Shown here: piece by piece, positions 9,548-20,006 of the stretch
Layout of the letters: each line of letters opens with the position of its first letter
Numbering within the stretch: position 1 is the stretch's first letter
Assembly (NCBI RefSeq): GCF_904846675.1
Contig: NZ_CAJHBT010000004.1
Span: 1-64,000 of the forward strand
Reading direction: 5' to 3'
Source of the DNA: Psychrobacter urativorans
GTDB taxonomy: Bacteria > Pseudomonadota > Gammaproteobacteria > Pseudomonadales > Moraxellaceae
DNA length: 64,000 nt
Program-made: the position numbers and the translations under genes
Notes under the pieces: model-generated
Database searches by the model: none
What the model was told of the DNA's origin: nothing
Seen by the model: only the letters and a program-made list of their open reading frames with translations

Positions 9548-12500
9548 TTGAAAGATTTACTCGATATCATGCAAAGCCCTACCGGCAACGGTAACCAAGA
9601 GTTTGACAGTATTCAAATTACTCTCGCCTCACCTGACATTATTAAGTCATGGTCGCATGGCGAAGTTAAAAAACCTGAAACAATTAACTACCGTACCTTT
9701 AAGCCTGAGCGTGATGGTCTATTCTGTGCCAAAATTTTTGGACCAGTAAAAGACTTTGAATGTCTTTGTGGTAAATATAAGCGCCGTAAATTCCAAGGCG
9801 TCATCTGTGAAAAATGTGGCGTAGAAGTTACCACGGCTAAAGTGCGCCGTGATCGCATGGGTCATATTGATTTAGCCAGCCCTGTTGCGCATATTTGGTT
9901 CTTAAAATCATTACCAAGCCGTATTGGTCTATTGTTAGACATGACCCTGCGTGACATTGAGCGTGTTTTGTATTTTGAAAGCTACATTGTCACTGAGCCA
10001 GGTTTGACTAGTTTAGAGCGTTATCAGTTGCTTGATGATGAAGATTATTTTAAAGCGCTTGAAGAGTTCGGTGATGAGTTCGTTGCTAAGATGGGTGCAG
10101 AAGCGATTCAAGACTTATTAAAAGATATCGACTTAGATATCGAAATTGATGAGCTGCGTGAAGCCATTCCCCAAACCGGCTCTGAGACTAAGCTTAAAAA
10201 GATGTCTAAGCGTCTCAAATTATTAGAAGCATTTCGTGACTCGCATAATAAGCCTGAATGGATGGTAATGACCATCTTGCCAGTACTGCCACCAGACTTG
10301 CGCCCGTTGGTACCGTTAGAAGGTGGTCGTTTTGCGACGTCAGATCTAAACGATCTCTATCGCCGCGTGATTAACCGTAACAACCGCCTAAAGCGTCTGC
10401 TTGAGCTGAGTGCCCCCGATATCATCGTGCGTAACGAAAAACGTATGCTACAAGAATCAGTAGATGCCTTGCTAGATAACGGTCGCCGTGGTCGCGCTAT
10501 TACCGGTAGTAATAAGCGTCCGTTGAAATCTTTGGCTGATATGATCAAAGGTAAACAAGGTCGTTTCCGTCAAAACTTGCTCGGTAAACGTGTTGATTAC
10601 TCTGGCCGTTCGGTCATCGTAGTAGGTCCAACGCTACGTTTGCATCAGTGTGGTTTGCCTAAGAAAATGGCGCTTGAGCTGTTCAAGCCGTTCACTTATA
10701 ACAAGCTGTTATCACATGGTTTAGCAACTACGATTAAAGCGGCCAAGAAAATGGTCGAACGTGAAGAGCCACAAGTGTGGGACATGCTAGCGATGGTTAT
10801 TCGTGAGCATCCAGTGCTGCTTAACCGTGCGCCAACCTTGCACCGTTTGGGCTTGCAAGCGTTTGAGCCAGTATTGATTGAAGGTAAAGCCATTCAGTTG
10901 CATCCTTTGGTTTGTACGGCATTTAACGCTGACTTTGACGGTGACCAAATGGCCGTTCACGTGCCATTGACTCTAGAAGCTCAGCTTGAATCACGTGCTT
11001 TGATGATGTCTACCAACAACATCTTGTCACCTGCTAACGGTGATCCAATCATCGTACCGTCACAAGATGTGGTGTTAGGTTTGTACTACATCAGCCGCTC
11101 GTCAGTCAATGCGCAAGGCGAAGGCATGATTTTTGCTACCGTTAATGAAGCATTACGGGCGATTGGCTCTAACGATTTACATGTGAACGCCAAGATTAAA
11201 GTGCGTGTTACCGAAACCCATATCGATGACGAAGGCAATCATACTAAAGAAATTAGCATCAAAGATACCGTTGCCGGTCGTTTGCTAATCTGGAATATTA
11301 TGCCTAAAGGCATGGCGTTCGAAGAGTGTAACCAAGAGATGACTAAGAAAAACATCTCGCGTCTGATTAACTCTTGCTACCGTAAGATGGGCGTTAAAGA
11401 CAGCGTTATGTTCGCTGACCAATTGATGTATCTTGGTTTTGCCCAAGCCACGTTATCGGGTGTGTCTGTTGGTATCGATGACATGGTCATTCCACCGATG
11501 AAAAAACAAATAATCGAAGTTGCTGAAGCTGAAGTTCGTGAAATTGAAGATCAATTCGAGCAAGGTTTTGTGACCGCAGGTGAGCGCTATAATAAAGTAG
11601 TCGATATCTGGTCACGTACCAATGATAAAGTCGCGAAAGCGATGATGGATAACTTGGCGGTCGATAAAGTGACTAACGCTCAAGGCGAGGAAGAAGAGCA
11701 AAAGTCATTCAACTCTATCTTCATCATGTCAGACTCTGGTGCTCGTGGTAGTGCTGCACAGATTCGCCAGCTTGCGGGTATGCGTGGTTTGATGGCAAAA
11801 CCGGATGGCTCAATTATTGAAACCCCTATTAAAGCCAACTTCCGTGAAGGTTTGACTGTACTTCAGTACTTCATCTCAACCCATGGTGCGCGTAAAGGTC
11901 TGGCTGATACCGCATTAAAAACAGCTAACTCAGGTTATCTGACTCGTCGTTTGGTTGATGTGGCACAAGATTTAGTTATTACTAGCGATGATTGTGGTAC
12001 TGATGTTGGCCTACTCATGACCCCGCACATTCAAGGTGGCGAGATCATCGAGAAGCTTGGCGATTTAGTATTGGGCCGCGTAACCTCACGTGATGTGACT
12101 TATAATGATAATGTCGATAAAATCTTGATTCCAGCGGGTACCTTGATCGATGAGCATTGGGTTAATACTCTTAATGAAAATGCCATTGATGATATTTGGG
12201 TGCGTTCGGTTATTACTTGTAATGTAGCGCACGGTGTTTGTGCTCAGTGTTATGGTCGTGACCTTGCTCGTGGTCATAAAGTTAATATCGGCGAATCAGT
12301 CGGTGTTATGGCAGCCCAGTCTATCGGTGAGCCTGGTACTCAGTTAACTATGCGTACGTTCCACGTGGGCGGAGCAGCAAGCTCAGCATCAGTGGACAAC
12401 AGCATCTCGGTTCGTAATGCTGGTCAAGCGCATTTCGAAAACATGAAAACCGTTGAGCATATCGATGGCCATTTGGTTATCGTATCGCGCTCAGCTGAAA

Positions 12501-13777
12501 TCGCCTTAACTGATGAACTAGGCCGTGAGCGTGAGCGCTATAAAGTTCCTTACGGTTCAAGCGTACTCGTGAAAAACGAAGATCAGGTTGAAGGTGGTCA
12601 AACTATCGCTAAATGGGATCCGCACACGCATCCTATTATCACTGAATTTGCTGGTAAAGCACGCTTTAGTGATATTACCGATGGTTTAACAGCGACGGTA
12701 AAAGTTGATGATGCGACTGGTATGAGCTCGTTTGAGATTCTTGCTACGCGTGACCGTTCAAGCTCAGCAAAAGACTTACGCCCTGCAATTATCTTGAATA
12801 CTGATGCTGGTAAAGAAGTGGTTTACTTCCTACCTGCTGAAACCATCATTCGTGTTAGTGATGGTGAAGAAGTGGCTGCAGGCTCGATTCTAGGCCGTGT
12901 ACCCCAAGCCTCTTCAGGTACCAAAGATATTACCGGTGGTCTACCACGGGTTGCGGATCTTTTCGAAGCACGTCGTCCAAAAGATCATGCAATCATGGCA
13001 GAGATGACGGGTGTCGTAAGCTTCGGTAAAGAAACCAAAGGTAAAAATCGCTTTATCATCACCAATGAAGACGGTGAAGTTCATGAAGAATTGATACCAA
13101 AATGGCGTCAAATTAACGTCTTTGAAAACGAGACAGTAGCACGTGGTGAAGTTATTGCTGATGGTCCACAAAACCCGCACGATATCTTACGCCTAAAAGG
13201 TCAAACAGCCCTTGCTAACTATATCGTTAACGAAGTACAAGACGTTTATCGCTTGCAAGGTGTGAAAATCAACGATAAGCATATCGAAGTTATTATTCGT
13301 CAAATGCTGCGCAAAGTTGAGGTTACTGATGGTGGAGATTCGAGCCACTTTAAAGGTGATCAACTTGAATATGCTGATATCAAAGCGCTTAACGAAAAAC
13401 TAGCTGCGGAAGATAAATTCCCAGTTCAGTATGAGCGCCAACTGTTGGGTATCACCAAAGCCAGCTTGGCAACTGAAAGCTTTATCTCAGCAGCATCGTT
13501 CCAGGAAACTACGCGCGTACTTACAGCGGCAGCAGTTACTGGCAAAGTCGATGAGTTACGCGGCTTGAAAGAAAACGTTGTTGTTGGTCGTCTGATTCCT
13601 GCTGGTACTGGTCTCGCTTATCACAAAGCGCGCAAAGATAAGGCTGAGCAGAAGTTATTAGATAAAACCCAAAATGCAGCGTTTGATATGACCACGGCTA
13701 GCAGTGACAGTAAAGACTTCTCTAGCTTTGATGAAGCCTTTGCTCAAGAGCTAAGCCAAGGCAGTCAATCTGAATAG
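9548..13777 (+). CDS. rpoC: RNA polymerase beta' subunit
   Basis: The largest catalytic subunit of RNA polymerase, 1409 residues, close to the E. coli 1407. The start is TTG at 9548 with an AACGGAG site upstream, and the protein then begins [11 protein letters not shown]. Zinc site 1 is visible as [19 protein letters not shown] near residues 70-90. The active-site NADFDGD is at 460-466, placing the three catalytic Asp at 462, 464 and 466. The second zinc cluster ([17 protein letters not shown]) and the trigger-loop region ([13 protein letters not shown]) follow. The acidic, Ser-rich C-terminal tail differs from E. coli. A strong terminator closes the operon. Confidence 0.99.
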   Translation: MKDLLDIMQSPTGNGNQEFDSIQITLASPDIIKSWSHGEVKKPETINYRTFKPERDGLFCAKIFGPVKDFECLCGKYKRRKFQGVICEKCGVEVTTAKVRRDRMGHIDLASPVAHIWFLKSLPSRIGLLLDMTLRDIERVLYFESYIVTEPGLTSLERYQLLDDEDYFKALEEFGDEFVAKMGAEAIQDLLKDIDLDIEIDELREAIPQTGSETKLKKMSKRLKLLEAFRDSHNKPEWMVMTILPVLPPDLRPLVPLEGGRFATSDLNDLYRRVINRNNRLKRLLELSAPDIIVRNEKRMLQESVDALLDNGRRGRAITGSNKRPLKSLADMIKGKQGRFRQNLLGKRVDYSGRSVIVVGPTLRLHQCGLPKKMALELFKPFTYNKLLSHGLATTIKAAKKMVEREEPQVWDMLAMVIREHPVLLNRAPTLHRLGLQAFEPVLIEGKAIQLHPLVCTAFNADFDGDQMAVHVPLTLEAQLESRALMMSTNNILSPANGDPIIVPSQDVVLGLYYISRSSVNAQGEGMIFATVNEALRAIGSNDLHVNAKIKVRVTETHIDDEGNHTKEISIKDTVAGRLLIWNIMPKGMAFEECNQEMTKKNISRLINSCYRKMGVKDSVMFADQLMYLGFAQATLSGVSVGIDDMVIPPMKKQIIEVAEAEVREIEDQFEQGFVTAGERYNKVVDIWSRTNDKVAKAMMDNLAVDKVTNAQGEEEEQKSFNSIFIMSDSGARGSAAQIRQLAGMRGLMAKPDGSIIETPIKANFREGLTVLQYFISTHGARKGLADTALKTANSGYLTRRLVDVAQDLVITSDDCGTDVGLLMTPHIQGGEIIEKLGDLVLGRVTSRDVTYNDNVDKILIPAGTLIDEHWVNTLNENAIDDIWVRSVITCNVAHGVCAQCYGRDLARGHKVNIGESVGVMAAQSIGEPGTQLTMRTFHVGGAASSASVDNSISVRNAGQAHFENMKTVEHIDGHLVIVSRSAEIALTDELGRERERYKVPYGSSVLVKNEDQVEGGQTIAKWDPHTHPIITEFAGKARFSDITDGLTATVKVDDATGMSSFEILATRDRSSSAKDLRPAIILNTDAGKEVVYFLPAETIIRVSDGEEVAAGSILGRVPQASSGTKDITGGLPRVADLFEARRPKDHAIMAEMTGVVSFGKETKGKNRFIITNEDGEVHEELIPKWRQINVFENETVARGEVIADGPQNPHDILRLKGQTALANYIVNEVQDVYRLQGVKINDKHIEVIIRQMLRKVEVTDGGDSSHFKGDQLEYADIKALNEKLAAEDKFPVQYERQLLGITKASLATESFISAASFQETTRVLTAAAVTGKVDELRGLKENVVVGRLIPAGTGLAYHKARKDKAEQKLLDKTQNAAFDMTTASSDSKDFSSFDEAFAQELSQGSQSE

Positions 13778-13824
13778 CGTTAGGCTAATTTAGACAGCCC
13801 TAAGCCAAACAGCAAAAATGATAT

Positions 13825-13854
13825 AAAAAAGCCAGCCGTGTTGCTGGCTTTTTT
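13825..13854 (+). terminator. Terminator of the rpoBC operon
   Basis: A perfect 12-base stem, AAAAAAGCCAGC/GCTGGCTTTTTT, with a six-base loop lies about 50 bases after the rpoC stop. Confidence 0.93.
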
Positions 13855-13967
13855 TATGTTTTAAAAAAACTTAAGGTAGGGTAATCATAGCGTTTACGGT
13901 TCAGTACTGTATCGGTATGCCGGATTATTGGTATTAAGACTAAAAGCTATATTGTCATAAAGTAGGC

Positions 13968-14011
13968 AAAAAAAACGCTCGTTCAGTCACCACTGAACGA
14001 GCGTTTTTTTA
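13968..14011. terminator. Bidirectional terminator between rpoC and mrcA
   Basis: A perfect stem of about 20 base pairs (core ACGCTCGTTCAGT/ACTGAACGAGCGT, loop CACC) is flanked by A and T tracts on the two sides. It can end transcription from both convergent operons. Confidence 0.93.
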
Positions 14012-14055
14012 TTAATCGTTTCATCGATTGCTCTATTAATTCTAATATTGCTACT

Positions 14056-16719
14056 TTATTCTGGCGTATGCTCTGCGGGCGTTGCTTTTAGTGGCTTTGG
14101 CGTCTTACTATCTGGCGCTGCTAGGCGTTTGTTATCAATGCCCTCATTGAGTTTTTCTTCAGTAGGCTCAGGTTCAGGTTGTTTACGCTGCTGCTTTTTT
14201 GGAGCGGCTGGTTTTGCTGCCGCGCCTATTTCGTCTTCATCGTTATCAGGAGCAATGACACCATCATCAGTCATCTCTATAATCCGCTGCTTTTGTTTTT
14301 TTGATTTAGCGCGGTTATTAAGTGATACCCATTGATAAGGCGTCCCTTTTAACTGGGCGCGCATAAAGTCCATCCATACTGGTAACGCGGCTACACCGCC
14401 ATATTCATGACGACCAAGTGTTGAGGGCTGATCGAAGCCCATCCATACGACGGTAGCATTAGTCGGATGGAATCCTGCAAACCAAGCATCTTTAGCTTCG
14501 TTAGTGGTACCGGTTTTGCCGCCGATATCAGTACGACCGAGCGCTCTTGCCCGAACGGCAGTACCATGCTGAACGACATCACGCAAAATATCTGCCATCT
14601 CATAAGCCACTCGCGGTTTCAATATTCGTGGTGCCTGGGTGGCATGTAAGTATTGAATAACCGGGGCTTTGAGACGATCTGTTGCTGGACTGGCATTATA
14701 GACGCTAAGATTAACCGCTTTTGCCTTTTGCTGCGCTTTATCTGATTCAGTAGCTTTTTTATTATCCTTAACATTTCCATCAGTGCTAACAGACTTATCT
14801 TTTGAATCAGTGGTTTCTGCTTCGCTATCATCGGGCTTATGATAGTCATCAATCAGCTTTTTATTAAGCTCAGCGACTTGTTCGTTAAAGCATAAGGCGC
14901 AAGCTTGCTGCGGATTGGCTTGGAACAATAGTTTATTATCATAATTGTAGATTTGTTCAATGAAGTAAGGCTGCACACGATGACCACCGTTGGCAAAAGC
15001 GGTATAAGCGGTCGCCATTTGTAGTGGTGTTGCCTGTCCCGTACCAAGTGCTAATGATAATGTGGTCGGCAGCTTCTCTTTATCCAAACCAAACTGATCT
15101 AATAAGTTGCGCGTATCCGAGATGCCGATAGCTTGGAGCAGACGGATAGACACTAAGTTACGCGACAGATATAGACCACGGCGTAAGGTGATATCACCTA
15201 AGAAGCGTCCGTCAGAGTTCTGAGGTTCCCAGTCGCCCACTTGAATAGGACGGTCTGAGACAATGCTGTCTGGACGATAGCCTTTTTCTAATGCAGTGGA
15301 GTAGATAAGCGGCTTGATAGTCGAACCGGGCTGACGCCAGCCTTGTAGCGCGCGGTTAAATTTGCTGTGATTAAAGTCAAAACCACCGACCAATGCATTA
15401 ACCGCACCGGTATCTGGGTCTAAGGATACCAAGCTTCCTTGTACTTCAGGAACCTGAGCCAGTTGCCAGTTGTCATCATCGGTTTTGATTAAGCGAATGA
15501 TGTCATTTTCACTGACGATTTGCGCTGCATTACTAGGAGCATTGCTATAGCGGTCGGCTGAGATATATTTACGCGCCCAGCTCATACCCGACCAATTAAT
15601 AGTAACGTTTTCGCCAGAAGACATAGTAGCTTCAAAGCTGCGCGAATTAACTTTAGTCACTTTAGCGGGATACATGATGCCGTAACGCTGGAACTTTTCC
15701 AGCGGCTCATCATTAGCTTCGGCACCGCGCCAGCCGTGGCGATGGTCATAAGCGACCAAGCCCTTTAATATTGCCGTTTCAGCATCTATTTGTGCTTGAC
15801 TATCAATCGTAAGACGCACGCGCCAACCACCATTGACCACTTGCTTGCCGTAGCGATTGACCAACGCATAACGCGTCATTTCTGCCAAATAGGGCATATT
15901 GACGTCGAGCTTTTCTTGATACAAGTTAAGACCAATTGGAGCATTAATGGCTTCGTCACGTTGAGCTTCGCTGATATAGCCAAGCTCATGCATACGGCCA
16001 ACAATCCAATTGCGCCGAGTCATGGCTCGGCTAGGGTTGGCGACTGGGTTATATTTGGAGGGGGCTTTGGGTAAACCTGCTAGCATTGCCATCTCGGCAA
16101 CAGTCAGGTTATCTAGAGACTTACTATAGTATTTTTTAGCGGCAGCGCGAATACCATAAGCACCTTCACCTAAGTAGATTTTATTGACATATAAGGTCAA
16201 AATCTCATTTTTACTGAGCTCGTCTTCCATTTTTCTAGCGACAAATAGCTCAGTAAGCTTACGATTTAAAGTACGTTCAGGACTTAAAAAGTAGTTTTTA
16301 GCGACCTGCATGGTTATGGTAGAGCCACCTGTTTGGCCTTCGTCATCAGTGACCACTTCGGTGACTGCACGCCCAAGACCTTTAATGCTGATACCACTAT
16401 GCTGAAAAAAGGAGGAGTCTTCGGCCGCCAAAAACGCATGGGTTAAGTCTTCAGGAATTTGCTCAAAGGTGACGGGCAGCGACAGACGATTGCCATATTG
16501 GCCAATCAGCTTATCGTCACTACTATAAATCTGTAATGGCATCTCTAAGCTTGCCGTCTTAATCTCTTGAATACTGGGCAGGGTCGGCGATAAATACATC
16601 GCCATACCATAAAAGCCAATGGGTACGGCAAGCGCTAAAATCACTGCCAACGCCAAGCAGGCAATGACAATCCCCACCAAAAAGTGAATAAAAGGAGCGG
16701 TAGCAGTGGTTTTGGTCAT
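14056..16719 (-). CDS. mrcA: Penicillin-binding protein 1A (class A, bifunctional)
   Basis: Polymerises and crosslinks peptidoglycan at the outer face of the inner membrane. The 887-residue protein has an N-terminal membrane anchor (about residues 11-36). The glycosyltransferase domain has catalytic Glu100 in EDSSFF and GGSTITMQ. The transpeptidase domain has Ser466-x-x-Lys469 (QPGSTIKPL), SRN, and Lys735-Thr-Gly-Thr. The last 60-70 residues are charged, Lys/Pro/Glu-rich and probably disordered. Divergent orientation to pilMNOPQ is the conserved ponA/pil arrangement of Pseudomonas and relatives. The intergenic 254 bp must hold both promoters. Confidence 0.96.
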   Translation of the reverse strand: MTKTTATAPFIHFLVGIVIACLALAVILALAVPIGFYGMAMYLSPTLPSIQEIKTASLEMPLQIYSSDDKLIGQYGNRLSLPVTFEQIPEDLTHAFLAAEDSSFFQHSGISIKGLGRAVTEVVTDDEGQTGGSTITMQVAKNYFLSPERTLNRKLTELFVARKMEDELSKNEILTLYVNKIYLGEGAYGIRAAAKKYYSKSLDNLTVAEMAMLAGLPKAPSKYNPVANPSRAMTRRNWIVGRMHELGYISEAQRDEAINAPIGLNLYQEKLDVNMPYLAEMTRYALVNRYGKQVVNGGWRVRLTIDSQAQIDAETAILKGLVAYDHRHGWRGAEANDEPLEKFQRYGIMYPAKVTKVNSRSFEATMSSGENVTINWSGMSWARKYISADRYSNAPSNAAQIVSENDIIRLIKTDDDNWQLAQVPEVQGSLVSLDPDTGAVNALVGGFDFNHSKFNRALQGWRQPGSTIKPLIYSTALEKGYRPDSIVSDRPIQVGDWEPQNSDGRFLGDITLRRGLYLSRNLVSIRLLQAIGISDTRNLLDQFGLDKEKLPTTLSLALGTGQATPLQMATAYTAFANGGHRVQPYFIEQIYNYDNKLLFQANPQQACALCFNEQVAELNKKLIDDYHKPDDSEAETTDSKDKSVSTDGNVKDNKKATESDKAQQKAKAVNLSVYNASPATDRLKAPVIQYLHATQAPRILKPRVAYEMADILRDVVQHGTAVRARALGRTDIGGKTGTTNEAKDAWFAGFHPTNATVVWMGFDQPSTLGRHEYGGVAALPVWMDFMRAQLKGTPYQWVSLNNRAKSKKQKQRIIEMTDDGVIAPDNDEDEIGAAAKPAAPKKQQRKQPEPEPTEEKLNEGIDNKRLAAPDSKTPKPLKATPAEHTPE

Positions 16720-16888
16720 AGTGAGACTTATCGGTTAAAATTTGCGACAAATGGCGTATTATACCTTGAACAAAACGAGTAGTTCATACTAAAAGTGTAA
16801 TTTCTCCACGCAGGTCGCACCAAGAGTTTACTGTGTAGACGGGTCACGCTAAGAATGTACTTTCTATATATATAGTGTTTTTGAGTGC

Positions 16889-16917
16889 TTGAATACGTCT
16901 AATAAGTAACGTATTGT
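16889..16917 (+). promoter_or_regulatory. Possible pilM promoter
   Basis: TTGAAT (16889-16894) and TATTGT (16912-16917) are separated by 17 bases, about 57 bases upstream of the pilM start. Each box matches the sigma70 consensus at four of six positions, so this is a weak call. Confidence 0.3.
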
Positions 16918-16973
16918 ACTCAATTATTACAAATAACCAAGATATTAGTCACTTAATATAAAGGATAGAGGTT

Positions 16974-18029
16974 GTGAGGCTATTTTCTCCCAAAGGGCGA
17001 CACTTAGTTGGGGTAGATATTTGCGCTACTTCAGTAAAAATAGTTGATATCCAGCGACAGCAAGGGATATTCCATATAAAATCCTATGGTATCGAAAGAT
17101 TACTACCCGGTGCTGTGGTCGATAAGTTGATCGTAGATACTGAAGCCGTGGGCGATATCATCGCCGACTTAGCGCGGCGTTGTCATGTCAGTGGCAACGA
17201 TGCAGCTACTGCAGTTTCGGGCTCAGCAGTCATTACTAAGATCATTGATATGGATATAGTGCTTAGCGATATCGAGCGTGAGGCTCAGATTCGTCTGGAT
17301 GCTGATCAGTATATTCCTTATCCATTAGATGAGGTCAATCTTGACTTCGAAGTATTAGGCCCATCGCTGGTAGACGATGGTCTAGTACAAGTGTTGCTGG
17401 CAGCCTCGCGCTCAGAAAACGTCGATCAGCGCGTCGATGCACTCACTTTTGGCGGTCTAAAAACCAAAATAATGGATATCGAGTCGCATGCGATTGAGCG
17501 GGCTTTTGGATTGATGGTCGATAATTTAGCTAATATGCCAGAACTGGTGGCACTAGTCGATATTGGTCATAATCAAACCACCTTATATGTTGCCAAAAAT
17601 GGCGAGTTTGTCTATAGTCGTGAGCAGCTTTTTGGCGGCATGCAGCTGACTGAAGCGATTCAAAATCGTTATGGGCTGTCCTATGAAGAGGCAACTATTA
17701 ATAAGCACGAGCGCTCCTTACCAGATGATTATTATCCAGAGATTTTAACGCCATTTATGGAAAGTGCTATCCAACATATTACGCGCTCCTTACAGTTTTA
17801 TTTTTCTTCCAGTCAATATAATAATATTGACCATGTGGTACTTGCTGGTGGCAGTAGCTCTATTCCTGGTCTTTCGGAAATGGTTCAACACAAGCTTGGC
17901 GTTCCGGTCACGGTGGCCGATCCTTTCATCAATATGACAATTGACCCTTATATAGACAGTGAGCAGCTGGCAGTTGATGCCCCAAGCTTAATGGCCGCGT
18001 GTGGTCTGGCCTTAAGGAGCTTTGATTGA
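16974..18029 (+). CDS. pilM: Type IV pilus inner-membrane platform protein PilM
   Basis: Cytoplasmic actin-like ATPase-fold protein that binds the N-terminus of PilN in the type IV pilus alignment complex. It has 351 residues and starts with GTG at 16974 behind AAGGATAGAGG. The early phosphate-loop-like segment VGVDICATSVKIV (residues 12-24), the ALVDIGHNQTTLYV segment and the VVLAGGSSSIPGL segment are characteristic of the family. The first of five tightly packed pil genes; its TGA overlaps the pilN ATG. The cluster mediates twitching motility and natural transformation in relatives. Confidence 0.94.
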   Translation: MRLFSPKGRHLVGVDICATSVKIVDIQRQQGIFHIKSYGIERLLPGAVVDKLIVDTEAVGDIIADLARRCHVSGNDAATAVSGSAVITKIIDMDIVLSDIEREAQIRLDADQYIPYPLDEVNLDFEVLGPSLVDDGLVQVLLAASRSENVDQRVDALTFGGLKTKIMDIESHAIERAFGLMVDNLANMPELVALVDIGHNQTTLYVAKNGEFVYSREQLFGGMQLTEAIQNRYGLSYEEATINKHERSLPDDYYPEILTPFMESAIQHITRSLQFYFSSSQYNNIDHVVLAGGSSSIPGLSEMVQHKLGVPVTVADPFINMTIDPYIDSEQLAVDAPSLMAACGLALRSFD

Positions 18030-18718
18030 TGGCTCGTATTAACTTATTGCCTTGGCGGCAAGAAGAACGCGAACGTCGTAATAAAGAGTTTATGACTTTA
18101 GTAGTGGCCGTCACCTTGCTGGCGCTATTGACGGCTTTTGCGACATGGAGCTATTTTAATAATGAGCTTGCTGAGCAGCAGGATGCCAATGCGCTGATTG
18201 AACAAGAAAACAGTCGCTTAGATGCGGCCTTGACAGAAATTGATAGCTTAGAGCAGCGCCGTGAAGACATCATCTCACGCATGCAGGTTATCCAAGATTT
18301 GCAAGGCCGTCGTCCTGTCCCCGTACGCTTATGGGATGATATTGCCAATGCCATACCACCAGCGCTTTATCTAAATAATCTTAAGCGGGAAGGTGATTTG
18401 ATTACCTTAACTGGACAAGCGGATAACCCGAACGTGGTATCAAGCTTAATTCGCAACTTGGATAGTAGTCACTGGATGGACAATTCTGCGGTACGTAATA
18501 TTCAGAAAAACATTACTGCTTATCAGCCCGCGCCGGCAATCAATGAGACCGTTACCACCGGTGAGCAGCCGCGCCCAATGTACCCTGAAGACAGTTATGT
18601 GCAGTTTGTGATTACCACACAAGTGCAGTTACAGACTGACGAGGCGGTTACAGATAATGCTGTTATAGATGGTACTGCTACGGCCGTCGATACCGCCGTG
18701 TCTGGAGGTAGGTCATGA
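18029..18718 (+). CDS. pilN: Type IV pilus assembly protein PilN
   Basis: Bitopic inner-membrane protein that joins PilM (cytoplasm) to PilO (periplasm). It begins MARINLLPWRQEERERR, the conserved PilM-binding N-terminus, followed by one membrane helix (about residues 22-43), a coiled coil (about 45-85) and a ferredoxin-like periplasmic domain. The ATG at 18029 was preferred over the TTG one codon earlier because the INLLPWR motif then sits as in the family and AAGGAG is well placed. It overlaps pilM by one base and ends in an overlap with pilO. Confidence 0.93.
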   Translation: MARINLLPWRQEERERRNKEFMTLVVAVTLLALLTAFATWSYFNNELAEQQDANALIEQENSRLDAALTEIDSLEQRREDIISRMQVIQDLQGRRPVPVRLWDDIANAIPPALYLNNLKREGDLITLTGQADNPNVVSSLIRNLDSSHWMDNSAVRNIQKNITAYQPAPAINETVTTGEQPRPMYPEDSYVQFVITTQVQLQTDEAVTDNAVIDGTATAVDTAVSGGRS

Positions 18719-19431
18719 AACTCGTCCGTAAAAAAATACTACTCAAAAAGAAAAAGACAGCAACACGTCCTAAAAAATCCTTTAATTTTAACGAGTTTCG
18801 CCGTAGTTTTGAGTCTTTGGATACCGAGAACTATGGCAGCTGGCCGTTACCCGTTAAGGTGACCGTACTAGGATTTATTGTAGCACTGACAGCTGCATTG
18901 TCCTGGGCGTTACCCATTAGTAGTAAAATAGATGAAATTACTGCAGCTGAAAGTCAGCAGCAAACACTGCTTACTAGCTACCGTGAAAAAGAATCACGTG
19001 CCCGTCACCTATCAGCTTACAAAACACAAGTGACGCAAATGGAAGCCGAATTTACGACCTTGTTGGATCAGTTGCCCAAAGATACACGGGTATCGGAGCT
19101 GGTAGAGGGCATTAACATGACCGGTGTCGGCAGTAACATTCGTTTTCAAGATATCTCAGTTGAGCCTGAAATTGAAAATGAATTCTTTATTGAGCAACCG
19201 ATTCGTATTGCTGCTTTGGGTGAGTATCATCAATTTGGTAGCTTTATTAGTGGTCTTGCCGCCTTGCCGCGTATTTTTACCATGCATGATTTCGAGGTGA
19301 GTAATCCGCAGCCTTCTTTAGATACGATACCGGAGCTGAACTTGGTATTACAGACCAAAACTTACCGATCAAAAGAGGTGACAACTGAAGATTCGGTAGC
19401 AAATGAAGCCGATGCTGCAGGAGGTAACTGA
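18715..19431 (+). CDS. pilO: Type IV pilus assembly protein PilO
   Basis: Periplasmic partner of PilN in the alignment complex. The 238-residue protein has a lysine-rich cytoplasmic N-terminus (about 1-45, with a run of Lys), one membrane helix (about 47-68), a coiled-coil stretch and a C-terminal ferredoxin-like domain with PKDTRVSELVEGIN. The start overlaps the pilN stop (ATGA), implying translational coupling. The last 20 residues are acidic and variable. Confidence 0.92.
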   Translation: MKLVRKKILLKKKKTATRPKKSFNFNEFRRSFESLDTENYGSWPLPVKVTVLGFIVALTAALSWALPISSKIDEITAAESQQQTLLTSYREKESRARHLSAYKTQVTQMEAEFTTLLDQLPKDTRVSELVEGINMTGVGSNIRFQDISVEPEIENEFFIEQPIRIAALGEYHQFGSFISGLAALPRIFTMHDFEVSNPQPSLDTIPELNLVLQTKTYRSKEVTTEDSVANEADAAGGN

Positions 19432-19979
19432 TGCTTGCTTTTAAAGTTCCGGTTAAGCAACTGCCGATGCTGCTGATCTTAAGTGTCGCCACTTTATGGC
19501 TGACTGGCTGTAGCGATCGTATTGGTATGGCCGAAAAAGCCATGACTGATATTCGTAACTCGCCCTCACAGCCTATTGAGCCGCCCCCAAAAGCCGAGTT
19601 GATAGAAGATTTTGTCTACAGCGCCAGTATGCTTCGCAGTCCATTTTTGCCGCCAAGCCTGGTGAATGTACAAGCGCCTGAAGCGTCTCTGGATGGGGTT
19701 CGTCCTGATATTACCCGTACAAAAGAGCCACTTGAAGAATATGAGATTTCGCAGCTGACTTTTCGCGGAATGGTTATCTCGCCTGAAGGTCAGCAATATG
19801 CTTTAGTGCAGCGTCCTGACGGTTCGGTTGCCAGCGTCAAAGTAGGGGACTATCTCGGTTTAAATGAAGGCCGTATTGTTGAAATCACGCCGACTCAGAT
19901 TAATTTGATTGAAATTGTGCCAGACAGCCGCGCCGGGTTCATCGAGAGACCCCAGTCGCTGGTTTCTCCTATTAGTTAA
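19431..19979 (+). CDS. pilP: Type IV pilus lipoprotein PilP
   Basis: Lipoprotein linking the PilN/PilO complex to the PilQ secretin. It has 182 residues and a signal peptide ending in the lipobox LTGC (Cys near residue 27). The beta-sandwich domain near residues 100-165 contains EEYEISQLTFRGMV and GDYLGLNEGRIVEI. TGATG overlap with pilO. The arrangement pilMNOP then pilQ is complete and intact. Confidence 0.93.
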   Translation: MLAFKVPVKQLPMLLILSVATLWLTGCSDRIGMAEKAMTDIRNSPSQPIEPPPKAELIEDFVYSASMLRSPFLPPSLVNVQAPEASLDGVRPDITRTKEPLEEYEISQLTFRGMVISPEGQQYALVQRPDGSVASVKVGDYLGLNEGRIVEITPTQINLIEIVPDSRAGFIERPQSLVSPIS

Positions 19980-20006
19980 GGTGGCAGATTTTTTGAGGAA
20001 TAAATA

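Noticed and set aside
14048..14335. Plus-strand open frame opposite the end of mrcA
   Set aside because: Shadow of the Lys/Pro-rich C-terminus of PBP1A. The same applies to many other overlapping frames in rpoB, rpoC, parC and valS.
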